In this document: one piece after another, positions 1 through 28,104 of the stretch
Position numbering within the stretch: position 1 is the first letter of the stretch
Layout: each line of letters begins with the position of its first letter
Made by a program: the position numbers and the translations under genes
Source of the DNA: Molossus alvarezi
Taxonomy: Eukaryota; Chordata; Mammalia; Chiroptera; Molossidae
DNA: 64,000 nt
Assembly (NCBI GenBank): GCA_037176705.1
Contig: CM073886.1
Location: 5,890,001-5,954,000 of the forward strand
Direction of reading: 5' to 3'
The notes under the pieces: generated by a model
What the model saw: only the letters and a program-made list of their open reading frames with translations
Databases searched by the model: none
Told to the model about the DNA's origin: nothing

Positions 1-542
1 AATCTGTTGCCCTCTAAGTGATCCTTTCTCCTTTTATCTCGCTCCAAAAGCAGGCCGACGTCCTTCCACTCAGTAGGCCTCCACTCCACCCTTTTGAAGA
101 GGCCTCAGAAGGGAGTGTGAATGTGTGTTTTAGCTTCAAGTCCTAACACTACTGCTTACATGACACATGAGCATCGGGCTCGAAAGAAATTAGGTTAGCC
201 CAGGACGCTGTCAAGTTTTGTAGGATCCTAACTTCAACAACCCTAGGAAACAAAATTCTCATTGCTTGCTGAGGGTATAATAAAGCTTAAGACATGAATT
301 TCCCTTAGAGGACAAAAATGGAAAACTGAAAACAAATTTTCATTCTATAAATGAAATCCAGCTGTAAATAAATACAAGAGAGACCAATTCATTTCCCAAC
401 TGGCAATTAAATAAATCCCCAGGCTGGACCGAGAGCACCCCCTGCTGGCTAATGAGAAGAAAAAGGTAAGAGGGCGGAGGCAATTTTTACCTGTGGGTAT
501 TAATCTAGGATTCCACAAGCATAGCCACGCACAGCTTCTCAC

Positions 543-18114
<17,572 letters not shown>

Positions 18115-18189
18115 CTAGGAGCAAGCTGATCAAGCCCCATGTCGTGCTCAGAAGCCTTAGATGCCTCTACTACGCCCCTGAGTAATAAA

Positions 18190-18576
18190 TATACAGGACA
18201 TACAACCCAATGTTTTTCAGTAAATTTAGAGAGTTGTGCGATCTCCACAAGAGCATTTCCATTGCCAAAATGTTCCTTGCTGCCCATTTGCACTTAATCT
18301 CTGCTCCCATCCCCAGCCCTAGGAAACCAATAATCTGCTGCCTCTGTACATTTACCTTTCTGGACATTTCAGATACACAGAATCATAGTCTTTTGCACTT
18401 AGCTTCTTTTACCCAGCATGTTTTTGTGGTCCATGTTGCACCATGTATCAGCAAGTTGTTCCTTTATGTTGCTGAATAGTATTCCACTGTGTGGCTATGA
18501 CATATTTTATCTATTCACCAGTTGATGAGCATTAAGGCTTCTATGAATGCTGCTGTAAACGTTCACCAGGTGTCGT
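18190..18576 (-). mobile_element. Old L1, left part of an interrupted copy
   Basis: Plus-strand text such as AATTTAGAGAGTTGTGCGAT, CATTTACCTTTCTGGACATT and GGCTTCTATGAATGCTGCTG is the antisense of the familiar old L1 3' region. It continues at 21237 after the younger L1. Confidence 0.75.
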
Positions 18577-21236
18577 TTTGTTTTGTTTTTTGTTTTGTTT
18601 TGTTTTGTTTTGTTACAGATGTTTCTCCTTTTTTACCCCATTGACACTCTCCTCCCCATACCCCCCACCCCATCCCCAGCTTTGTTGTCCGTGTCCATCA
18701 GTTACACTTACATGCATATAAGTTCTGTGGTTTATCCCTTCCCTCCTCCCACCACCCCCTCTTTGAGAGTTGTCAGTCTGTACCCTCCTTCCACGTCTCT
18801 GGGTCTACACTATTCCTCAGACTGCTATGTTCATTATATTCCACATATAAGTGAGATCATGTGGTATTTGTCTTTTTCTGCTTGGCTTGTTTCGCTTAGG
18901 ATAATACTTTCCAGGTCCCTCCATGTCGTCTCAAAGGATAAGAGATCTTTCTTTTTACAGCTGCATAGTACTCCATTATGTATATGTACCACTGCTTTTT
19001 TAGCCATTCGTCTACTGATGGACACTTGGGCTGTTTCCAGATCTTAGTGACTGTAAATAGTGCTGCTATGAACATGGGTGTACATATATTCTCTCTGACT
19101 GGTGTTTCAGGCTTCCTAGGGTATATTCCTAGAAGTGGGATCACTGGGTCAAATGGCATTTCAATTTTTAATTTTTTGAGGAAACAATATTGTTTTCCAT
19201 AGTGGCTGCACCAGTCTGCATTCCCACCAGCAGTGTACTAGAGTCCCCTTTTCTACACACCCTCGCCAACATTTGTTGTTTGATGATTTGTTAATGGCGG
19301 CCATTCTGACAGGTGTGAGGTGATACCTCATTGTGGTTTTAATTTGCATCTCTCTGATGATTAGTGATGTTAAGCATTTCTTCATATCTTGGCCATCTGC
19401 AAGTCCTGATTGGAGTGGTGTCTATTTAGCTCCTCTGCCCATTTTTTAATTGGGTTCTTTGTCTTCCTTTTGTTGAGTTGTATGAGTACTATATATTTTG
19501 GAAATTAACCCCTATCTGATGTATCATTGGCAATTATGCTCTCCCATACAGTGTGTTGCCTTTCCATTTTGGTGGTTGTTTCTTTTGCTGTGCAGAAGCT
19601 TTTGAGTTTGAAGTAGTCCCACATGTTCATTTTTTCCTTTGTTTCTGTTGCCTTAGGTGATGTATCAGTGAAAATTCTGCTGCATATGATGTCCAAAATT
19701 TTGTTGCATACATTTTCTTCTAGGATTTCTATGGATTCACAAGTCACATTTAAGTCTTTTATCCATTTTGAGTTTATTTTTGTGTATGGTGTAAGTTGAT
19801 GGTCTAGTTTCATTTTTTTGCATGTAGCTGTCCAATTTTCCCAACACCATTTATTAAAGAGGTTGTCTTTACTCCACTGTATGCTCTTGCCTCCTTCATC
19901 AAATATTAATTGAGCATAATGTCTTGGGTCCATTTCTGGGTTCTCTGTTCTGTTCCACTGGTCTATATGCCTGTTCTTGTGCTAGTACCAAGCTGTTTTG
20001 ATTACAGTAGCTTTGTAGCATAACCTGATAACTGGTATTGTGATCCTACCTACTTTGTCCTTCTTTTTCAAGATTGCTGTGGCTATTCGAGGTCTTTTTT
20101 GGTTCCATATGAACTTTTGAAATATTTGTTCTAGTTCTGTGAAATATGTCATTGGTATTTTGATGGGGATTGCATTGAATCTATAGATTGCTTTGAGTAA
20201 TATGGACATTTTAATGATGTTAATTCTTCCAATCCATGAACAAGGTATGTGCTTACACTTTTTTTTATCTTCCTCTATTTCTTTTTTCAATGTCCTATAG
20301 TTTTCTGCAAATAGGTTCTTTACTTCCTTGGTTAAGTTTATTCCTAGGTATCTTAATTTTTTTGCCGTGATGGTAAATAGGATTGTTTTTTCGGTTTCTC
20401 TTTCTGTGAGTTCATCATTGGTGTATAAGAGTGCCGTCGATTTCTTGACATAAATTTTATATCCTGCTACTTTGCCAAATTCATTTATTAAGTCTAATAG
20501 ATTTTTGATGGACTCTTTAGGGTTTTCTATGTATAACAATATCATGTCATCTGCAAATAATGAGTTTCACTTCCTCCTTTCCAATTTGGATCCCTTTTAT
20601 TTTTACTTCATGTCTGATTGCTATGGCTAAGACTTCCAGTACTATGTTAAATAAGAGTGGACAAAGTGGGCATCCCTGTCTTGTTCCTCTTCTTAAGGGA
20701 AATGCTTTTAGTTTCTGCCCATTGAGTATGATGTTGGCTGTAGGTCTTTCATATATGGCCTTTATTATGTCAAGACATGATCCCTCTATTCCCACATTGC
20801 TGAGCGTTTCTATCAGAAATGGATGCTGGATTTTGTCGAGAGCTTTTTCAGCATCTATTGATATGATCATGTGGTTTTTATTCATTTTATTTATGTGGTG
20901 TATCACATTTATTGATTAGCAAATATTGTACCAGCCTTGCATCCCTGGGATGAATCCCACTTGGTCATGGTGAATAATTTTTTTGATGTATTGCTGGTTC
21001 CGATTTGCTAGTATTTTGTTCAGGAGTTTGGCGTCAGGGATATTGGCCTGTAGTTTTCTTTCTTTGTAGTGTCTTTTTTTGGTTTTGGAATTCGAATTAT
21101 GCTGGCCTTATAAAACGAGTTTGGAAGTCTTCCTTCTTCTTGAATTTTTTGAAATAGTTTGAGGAGAATGGGTGTTAGTTCTTTGAATGTTCGGTAAAAT
21201 TCCCCCATGAAGCCATCCGGGTCTGCACTGCGTGTC
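18577..21236 (-). mobile_element. L1, 5'-truncated, ORF2 remnant
   Basis: This is a minus-strand L1 with a CAAAA-rich tail (TTTTG repeats on plus at 18577-18615) and about 2.6 kb of body, inserted into an older L1 in the same orientation. It keeps the reverse transcriptase domain and the C-terminal part of ORF2 only. The 5' cut falls just before the RT, at [15 protein letters not shown]. Multiple stops break the frame, so it is dead. A short GTGTC repeat at both edges may be the remnant of a TSD, but it is too short to rely on. Confidence 0.88.
18830..21220 (-). pseudogene. L1 ORF2p remnant (reverse transcriptase and C-terminus)
   Basis: Translated pieces in order on the minus strand show the RT start ([19 protein letters not shown]), the RT core ([19 protein letters not shown], then [20 protein letters not shown]) and the C-terminal block (MPFDPVIPLLGIYPRKPETP, then MEYYAAVKRKISYP). 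The frame is broken near the position of the catalytic FADD motif (about 20545) and at several later points. The endonuclease domain is absent. It cannot supply enzyme activity. Confidence 0.88.
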
Positions 21237-21312
21237 TTTATATGGACACATTTTCATTACTTTTGGATTCCTAGTAGTGTAATTCCTAATTTTTAAGATA
21301 AAGTTAAGAAAC
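21237..21312 (-). mobile_element. Old L1, continuation after the inserted L1
   Basis: CTTTATATGGACACATTTTC and GGATTCCTAGTAGTGTAATT continue the old L1 text broken at 18576. Further pieces occur at about 21515-21560. Confidence 0.7.
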
Positions 21313-21317
21313 TGCTG

Positions 21318-21514
21318 CCCTGGCTGGTGTGGCTCAGTTGGTTGGGTGTCATCTTGCCCATGGAAAGCTTGACCATTTGATTCCCAGTCAGGGTCCATGC
21401 CCAGGTTTCAGGCTCCATCTCCATCTCCAGTAGGGGTGGTGCGGGAGGCAGCTGATGGATGTTTCTCTCTCCTTCTCCCTTCTCTAAAAACCAATACAAA
21501 TATATTTTTTAAAG
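21318..21514 (+). repeat. VES SINE, type B
   Basis: It begins GCCCTGGCTGGTGTGGCTCA and ends CTCTAAAAACCAATACAAA. Inserted within old L1. Confidence 0.88.
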
Positions 21515-21561
21515 ATACGGTTTGCAAATATTTTTTCCCAATTTGTAGCTTGTCTTTTAAC

Positions 21562-21770
21562 TTTTTTTTGTCTAATCCTCACCTGAGGACATGTTATTTT
21601 TAGAGAGAGGGGAAGGGAGAGGGAGGGAGAGAGAAACATCAATCCATTGCCTCCCATTCTAGGCAGGGATCAAAACCGAAACCTAGTTTTGTGCCCTGAC
21701 CAGGAATTGAACCCACAACCTTTCTGTGTACAAGACGACACTCAACCAACTGAGCCACACTGGCCAGGGC
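21562..21770 (-). repeat. VES SINE, type A/B mosaic
   Basis: Poly-T plus AATCCTCACCTGAGGAC at its tail end is type A, while the head complement GAGCCACACTGGCCAGGGC is type B-like. Confidence 0.85.
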
Positions 21771-21778
21771 CACTTTCT

Positions 21779-21932
21779 TTTTTTAAATCTTTGTATTTAT
21801 TGATTGATTTGAGAGAGAGAGAGAGGAAGGGAGAGAGAAATATCAATTTGTTGTTCCATTTATTTATACATTCATTAGTTGCTTCTTGTGTGTGCCCTGA
21901 TCGGGGATCAAACCCACAAACTGGGCCAGGGC
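21779..21932 (-). repeat. VES-like SINE, partial
   Basis: TTTATTGATTGATTTGAGAG at its tail end, and a shortened head ending AACTGGGCCAGGGC. Confidence 0.75.
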
Positions 21933-21999
21933 CTCTTCAATTTTTTAATTGTATCTTTTGAGATGCAAGGTTTTTTTTATTTTGAAAAGTTCATTATTA

Positions 22000-22290
22000 C
22001 TTTTTTCCTTTTATGGATCATACTTTTGCTGTTGTATCTAAGGGGATGTGAGGAGTGGGTAAAAAAGGTGAAGGGATTAAGAAGTATAAATTGGTAGTTA
22101 CAAAATAGTCATGGATATGTGAAGGAAAAAATAGGGAATATAGTGAATAATATTGTAATAACTGTGTTTGGTGTCAGGTGGATACTAGATTTATCAGGGT
22201 GATCATTTACTTCATAAGTTATATCAATGCCTAATCACTATGTTGTATAGCTGAAAATAATATTGTATGTCAACTGTAATTAAAAAAAAA
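22000..22290. repeat. HAL1/L1-like 3' fragment
   Basis: GGTGAAGGGATTAAGAAGTA (about 22068-22087) repeats a block of the HAL1 3' UTR at about 7590-7612, and the region ends in a GTAATTAAAAAAAAAAA tail. It is an old relative on the plus strand. Confidence 0.55.
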
Positions 22291-22296
22291 AAAATA

Positions 22297-22503
22297 GCCC
22301 AGCTGATGTGGCTCAGAGGTTAAGCCTTGACCCATGCACCAAGAGGTCTCTGGTTTGATTCCCAGTCAGGGCATTTGTCCAGGTTGCTGGCTCGATCCCT
22401 AGTAGGGGGCATGCAGGAGGCAGCTGATCAATGTTTCTCTCTCATTGATGTTTCTCTCTCTCTCCCTCTCCCTTCCTCTCTCTCTCTCTCTCTCAAGAAA
22501 AAA
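22297..22503 (+). repeat. VES SINE, type B
   Basis: It begins GCCCAGCTGATGTGGCTCAG and ends in expanded TC repeats and CAAGAAAAAA. Confidence 0.88.
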
Positions 22504-22505
22504 TA

Positions 22506-22746
22506 GCCCTGGCCATTTTTGCTCAGCAGTTAGAGCGTCAGCCTGTGGACCAATGAGTTTTGGGTTCGATTCTGGTCAAGGGCACATCCCCGGTCCTGGT
22601 CAGGGTGTGTGGGAGGCAACCAGTCGATGTGTCTCTCACATTGATGTTTCTCTCTCCCTCTCGCTCTCTCTCTCTCCCTGTCTCCTTCCCTCCCAGTCTA
22701 TCAGATGATAAATGAAAAAATATTTTGGGGTGAAGATTAAAAAAAG
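22506..22746 (+). repeat. VES SINE, type A
   Basis: It begins GCCCTGGCCATTTTTGCTCA and ends GGTGAAGATTAAAAAAAG. It abuts the previous SINE tail. Confidence 0.88.
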
Positions 22747-22772
22747 TTTTTAAATATTTTTTAAAAGATAGT

Positions 22773-22852
22773 CACCCTGGCCAGTTAACTCAGTTGGTTA
22801 GGGCATCATCCAGTATGGTTGTGGGTTCAATCACCGATTACAGGCATATAGT
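22773..22852 (+). repeat. VES-like head fragment, other lineage
   Basis: CCCTGGCCAGTTAACTCAGT, GGTTAGGGCATCATCC and GGTTCAATCACCGATTACAG form a tRNA-like head (A and B boxes) of a third VES lineage, also seen at 30169, 34708 and 45738. Confidence 0.7.
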
Positions 22853-22879
22853 TTTTTAAAAGTAAGATATGCAAGAAGC

Positions 22880-23185
22880 AGGAAAGAAGTCTTTACCTAA
22901 CTCAAAATCTTGAAGACTTTTAGAAGTCTTAAAGTTTTAGCTCTTACATTTAAGTCTGTGGTCCAGTTTGAGTTCATTTTTGTGTGTATATGGTATGAGG
23001 TAACGGTAAATGCATTTGTGTGTGTGTGTGTGCGCGCGCACAGTTGTCCCAGGACCATTTGTTGAAGACTTTTCTTTCTCCAATAAATTGCCTTTAGATC
23101 TTTGTCAAAAATCAAATGACATAATGTAAGCATTTCTGGACTCTTCATTCTGTTCTGCTATCTGTCTGTTCTTGTACCAATACCA
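22880..23185 (-). mobile_element. Old L1 fragment
   Basis: TTTAAGTCTGTGGTCCAGTT, CAGGACCATTTGTTGAAGAC and AATTGCCTTTAGATCTTTGT are antisense L1 ORF2 text. It contains a GTGTGTGTGTGTGCGCGCGC alternating tract. L1 text continues at 23448-23640 and 23862-23942. Confidence 0.75.
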
Positions 23186-23189
23186 AACT

Positions 23190-23446
23190 TTTTATTTTTA
23201 TTTTTTATCCTTACCCAATGACATTTTTTTTCATTTATTCTCAGGTAGAGTGGGAGGGAGAGAAGGAGGAAATGAGAGAGAGGAACATCAATGTGAGAGA
23301 GACACATTGACTGGTTGCCATCCACACAACCCTAACTGGGGCCAGGGACAAACTGCAACCGAGGTACGTGCCCTTAGCGGGAAATGAACCCAGGTCTCTC
23401 TGGACTGCGGGCTGATGCTTTAACTGCTGAGCCAAACCAGCCAGGG
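23190..23446 (-). repeat. VES SINE, type A
   Basis: It is full length on the minus strand, flanked by CCAAACT on both sides, inserted into the old L1. Confidence 0.9.
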
Positions 23447-23641
23447 CCAAACTGTTTTGATTACTATAGTTTACAGTACTTTTTGAAATCCAGTAGTGTA
23501 AGTCCTTCCACTTTGTTCTTTTAAAAAATTAATTTGCTACTTGAGACCCTTTGTATTTCCACATGCATTGGATGATTAGTTTACCAATTTCTGCAAAAGC
23601 TGCTGCTGGAATATGGATTATATTGATTTTTGTTGTTGTTG

Positions 23642-23860
23642 TTTTAAATCCTCACTCAAAGATATTTTTTCCATTGCTTTTTAGAGCAAGTGGAAGGGAG
23701 GGGGAGAGAAACATCAATGTGAGATACATCGATTGGTTGCCTCCCACACACACCCGACCGGGGCCTGGGATAGAACCTGCAACCCAGGTATGTGTCCTTG
23801 TCTGAGAATCAAGCCTGAAACCCTTCAGTGCACAGGCTGACACTCTAATCATTGGGCCAC
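23642..23860 (-). repeat. VES SINE
   Basis: AAATCCTCACTCAAAGATAT starts its tail end, and TCTAATCATTGGGCCAC is a diverged head. Confidence 0.82.
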
Positions 23861-23942
23861 AATTGATATATAGCTCAATTTGAGAATTGTCATCTTGACG
23901 ATATTGTCTTCCAATCCATGAACATGAAATGCCTCTCCACTC

Positions 23943-24165
23943 ACTAAGATCAGGATTCTCAACCTTGGTGCTGTTGACATTTGGGGCCAGATAATTCTTT
24001 GTTGTGGGGGCTGCCCTATACATCGTACAATGTTCAGCTGCATCCCTGGCCTCCACCCACTAGGGGGCAGCAGCGACCTTCCCCTAAGTTGTGACCACCA
24101 GAAAAGTCTCCACACATTGCCAAGTGTCCCTAGTGAGAACAGCCCCCCCCCCCCCGTTAAGGACC
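23943..24165. mobile_element. MER20-like non-autonomous hAT element
   Basis: Text such as GATTCTCAACCTTGGTGCTG, GGGCCAGATAATTCTTTGTT and GCAGCATCCCTGGCCTCCAC agrees with a roughly 220-bp hAT-Charlie element I recall as MER20. The right end is eroded by a poly-C run (24146-24158). Family assignment needs a library search. Confidence 0.6.
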
Positions 24166-24504
24166 TCCAATTTAGATATCTCTCAGCAGTATCTTGTAGT
24201 TGTACATTGTAAATGTCTTGTACCTTTGTTAAAATGTATTCCAAAGTGTTGTATTCATTTTAATGCTATTGTGAATAGAAATTTTAACGATTTCAAGTTT
24301 CTTGTTATAGAAGTACAATGTTTATATACTTGTCTTGTACCTTTTGGCATTTACGGTTTATCAGTATTAATTTGAACCTCACCAAAATTTTAAATATTTG
24401 TTTTATTTTATGAGGTAAACTTTAAACAGTTCTGGGCAAGGCAAGTCTTTTGCTGTACTGGAAGCCAGGTGGACAGGCTAAGAGCAAATGAAATGTCTTA
24501 GCTA

Positions 24505-24670
24505 AGTGCCATGTGGTATTATAGTCACTTTACATATATTAACTTGTTTAATTCTAAAAATATAAACAATCCTACTATCCACTTGACAGGAGAGGACTCT
24601 GAAGAGGATAAATCACTTGTCCTGTCACATGGCTAAGCAGAGGCAGTGGTGAAGCCGAACAGAATTATAA
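24505..24670. repeat. MIR-like SINE
   Basis: TATTAACTTGTTTAATTCTA, then TTGACAGGAGAGGACTCTGA and TGTCACATGGCTAAGCAG, have the layout of MIR. Old and diverged. Confidence 0.55.
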
Positions 24671-24751
24671 ATAAGGGTTGACTTATTTCACACTGTTGGG
24701 GCTTAGAAGACCTCAGACTAAAAGCCTAAGTATCTGGGCCATAACACTAAA

Positions 24752-25029
24752 CAGTGGTCCTCAGCTTTCCTAAAGCCACGACCTTTAATACAGTTCATGT
24801 TGTTTGCCCTGGCCGGTTTGGCTCAGCGGTTAGAGTATCGGCCTGCAGTCCAGAGAGACCTGGGTTCAGTTCCTGCTAATTCAGTTCATGTTGTGGTGAC
24901 CCCCAACCATAAAATTATTTTCGTTGCTACTTCATAACTGTAATTTTGCTACTGTTATATCTTAGGCGACCCCTGTGAAAGGGTTGTTCGACCACCAAAG
25001 GGGTTGTGACCCACAGGTTGAGAACCGCC
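24752..25029 (-). mobile_element. SPIN-like non-autonomous hAT transposon, carrying a SINE head
   Basis: The ends are inverted (CAGTGGTCCTCAGC on the left, GGTTGAGAACC on the right), and an exact 8-bp duplication ACACTAAA flanks the element (24744-24751 and 25030-25037), the hallmark of hAT insertion. The interior TAAAATTATTTTCGTTGCTA, then CTTCATAACTGTAATTTTGC, and the end GGGTTGTGACCCACAGG are very close to the SPIN elements described in bats and other tetrapods as horizontally transferred. It has no transposase. A 75-bp VES head is inserted at 24803-24877. The related rodent family URR1 shares the ends, so 'SPIN-like' is the safe label. Confidence 0.78.
24803..24877 (+). repeat. Tailless VES tRNA-head insertion
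   Basis: Only the tRNA-like head is present, from TTGCCCTGGCCGG to GGGTTCAGTTCCTGCT. There is no body and no A tail, yet a 16-bp direct repeat AAT(A/T)CAGTTCATGTTG (24787-24802 and 24878-24893) flanks it. This is a retroposition-type insertion without a tail. Confidence 0.85.
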
Positions 25030-25327
25030 ACACTAAAGTATGTTTTTCAGCTTCAACTTTAAAATACTTCTAAAAGTGAGATGAAGTATTCAAGAATAAA
25101 AATCAAAGGCGCAGAATGTTTACACTTTTTAAAGTGCAAACTATCTCTGAGTGAACATGGTAGAATTGGGATTACATAGGACAAGGGCAGCAAAAGGCCT
25201 GTTTTCACTCTGAGTGACATTAAGTGTGCCTTACCTGAGGACTTGCCTGCTTTGTCCTTACTTGGCTCCATCTCTTTCCAGACGAAGTGACACTTTAAGC
25301 TGTACCTTAAAAAAGAAAAAAAGCTAG

Positions 25328-25543
25328 CCGTGGCCGGTTTGGCCTGCAGTCCAGAGACCCAGGTTCGGTTCCCGCTAAGGGCATGTACCTTGGTTGGTTT
25401 TTCCCGGCCATGGTTGGGTCGTGCAGGAGGCAGCCACTCAATGTGTCCCTTTCATGTCAATGTTTCTCCCTCTCTCTTCTTCTCTCCCTCCCATTCTATC
25501 TGAACAAAAAATGGAAAAATGTCCTAGGTGAGGATAAAAAAAA
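25328..25543 (+). repeat. VES SINE, type A, head internally deleted
   Basis: The head jumps from GGCCGGTTTGG to CCTGCAGTCCAGAG, losing the CTCAGCGGTTAGAG A-box region. TSD AAAAGCTAG on both sides. Confidence 0.88.
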
Positions 25544-25589
25544 AAGCTAGTATTGCAGGACACAACCCTACAGTTTTATTTCTTTTCTT

Positions 25590-25775
25590 TTTTATATGCT
25601 CTTATTTTTTTTAGAAAGGGAGAGAAACATTGATGTGAAAATCATCATTGGGCTACCTCCTGCACGCCCCCTGCTGGGACTCGAGCCTGAAACCAAGGCA
25701 TGTGCCCTGCCCAGGAATCAAACTGGGACTTGTCCATGGGTCGATGCTCAATCCACGGAGCCACACCAGCCAGGC
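25590..25775 (-). repeat. VES SINE, type B
   Basis: Minus-strand copy ending with the head complement GGAGCCACACCAGCCAGGCT. Confidence 0.85.
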
Positions 25776-26010
25776 TGTTTTCTTAGTTTAAAAAGAAAAA
25801 GGCACACCTAGTTGACAGAATTTTATAGTTTTGAGTTGGTGTCTGCTATATAGGAATGTATTTAAAGAATTTGACTTGTAAACACTGTGGCAGTCCAGCA
25901 CTTTGCATTTTAAAATAGTGCCTTTGCGTTCTACCTTGCGTATCCACTCAACTTACATTATTTTTAATGAGTAGTACTCATGTTCTTTTGGTTCTTAAGT
26001 CATTTATCCT

Positions 26011-26259
26011 TTTTTTTTTTTATTCCCACTCCAGGACATTTTTGCATTTTTAACTTCAGATAGAGCGGGCAGAGAGGGGGAGGAAGAGAGAAAGAAACAT
26101 CGATGTGAGAGAGACACATCGACTGGTTGCCACCCACACAACCCCAAACAGGGCCGTGGACAAACTGCAACCAAGGTATGTGCCCTTAGCAGGAACCGAA
26201 CCCGGGTCTCTTTGGTCCGCGGGCTGACGCTCTAACCGCTGAGCGAAACTGGCCAGGGC
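26011..26259 (-). repeat. VES SINE, type A, full length
   Basis: A perfect 14-bp TSD AAGTCATTTATCCT (25997-26010 and 26260-26273) brackets it. Confidence 0.94.
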
Positions 26260-26279
26260 AAGTCATTTATCCTGTTTTC

Positions 26280-28100
26280 AACATTTAGTATCTCCATAGT
26301 CCATTTATGCTCAGTGACACACAGATAAAGCAGCATTTTACTTTCACTGAAGAAACAACGGGAGGGATTAACAGCAGATGTGGCAAGAAAGACAGGAGAA
26401 AACATCAAAACATGGCAAACTGCGGAAAGTGTGCTGTTTCTGTCAGACGATGCCAGTGGGTAGGGTGCAGTGACGGGCACTGAATGCCAGCATAAGCATC
26501 TTGGATTTGATTGCACAGGCTTTTCAGGCATTAAGAACTACCCAGAATTTTCCAGCAGGGGATCCAGTACTCAAATTTGTTAGAGAATTCTGGTGGTGGC
26601 AAGTATCATGGCTCAGGGAACTGAGAGGCAGGCAACTAATGAGAATGCAGCGGAGAGCAAGCTGTGGTGGTATTTTGAAAGAAAGACTAGAGATAAAGAG
26701 TACCAAGTGGAACGGATGGAGCAGGAAAGAAGGGTCCATAAAGACTCAGATAGATGCTTTCCAATAAAAGAAAATGTAAGTGGAAACAGAGAGGAGGCTG
26801 GTTCCATTCCGAACGTTGAATTTGAGGCAACAGTGGAACCTCCAGATTAAGAGGTCCACTGCCGGCCTGAAACATGGATCTGATGTCAGCATGAAGATGG
26901 AAGCTGGGAAAGAGGTCTAGGACCCATCTAGAGGTTATCTGCCCCCATACGCTTGCAAAGTCCTAAGGACTAAACCCTGGAGAAACACACTTAAGGGACA
27001 GAGGGAGAGGAACAGTCAGAGGTAGGTCAAGAACTAGAGGTGAGCAGGATCCTGGATGAGTTCAGGACAGGGAAAATACTGATCATCTCCACCAGGTCAT
27101 ACGGATTTCTCTCTCCACACTAGCACAGAAAGTGCAGGGCAGGGACTCGCACTGCTGTATCTGCAGGATCTACAAGTGTCGGCCTCATAGCTGGTCAAGC
27201 ACTTGAGTGAATAAGAGGATAAGGGCTAAGCCTTAAGTGGTCACTGAACTTGATAATAAGAAAGCACTAATAACATAGATCAGGGCTACATTCAGGATCC
27301 CCACCCTCAACCCCCTTATCCTGTCCACTCAACCTAAGCAGAGTACCATTGCCAGAAGACAGAGAAGGTTCAGACACAAACATGAGTCCACCTCCAAATG
27401 ACGTGTCTCGTTCACACATCTTGATGGAACTTCTTCCTAGGCCGACACTGTCATACAGACCATGAAATAGCTTGAGCCTATAAAAACAATACCTAGCATG
27501 TGAACGTAAAAGTAACTTTAGATTAAAATGAATCTTACGTGCATTATGCCAAATGAAGAAATCACCCCATCATTTGTTTTATGAGTTTTCACATTTGCTT
27601 AAAAATTACAGCACCCTTCCTTCCCCACCAATTAGTATTGGCAGATTTCTCACTAGATGGAGCTGTTGAAAGATCAGGCTGTAGAGGGCCAGGTTTTGTG
27701 ATAAAAAGCCCCACAGAGCCTGGCAGTTTGAGGCAGAACCCTGCCAGACAGGCGAGCCGTGGAGATTTCAGCCCTTCAGCAGACCATCACAGCAGGGTCA
27801 GCTTTCTTCGCCCAAGCAGGCCAAGGGGGCTGTCAAACGAGTACAAAGTGCCCAGCACAGAACTGGAGCAGAGTACTGATTGTACACCTGCATTTTCCTT
27901 CGAACCACGAACCTAACGAAAATCCACATCTCTTTTCCAGCGTTGTGCAGATCCTTGGGACTTCTCTCTTCACCGAAACAGTTCCAGTTCTACATCCTTC
28001 ATGAAGTCTTCCTTACTTCAAGTGACGACGGTTCCCTTTAGGCCTATCATCTCTAAATGCAATGGGTTTGCATCTCCTACTTACTCAAAACTCCACGAAG
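26280..28100. other. Intergenic stretch, nothing recognised
   Basis: I find no exon, RNA gene or SINE here. Parts near 26480-26900 look like an old, unassigned repeat. Splice-flanked open frames were not found. Confidence 0.6.
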
Positions 28101-28104
28101 TATA

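Noticed and set aside
18577..21236. Active L1
   Set aside because: The copy is 5'-truncated, lacks the endonuclease and has several stops and frame breaks in the RT and C-terminal parts.
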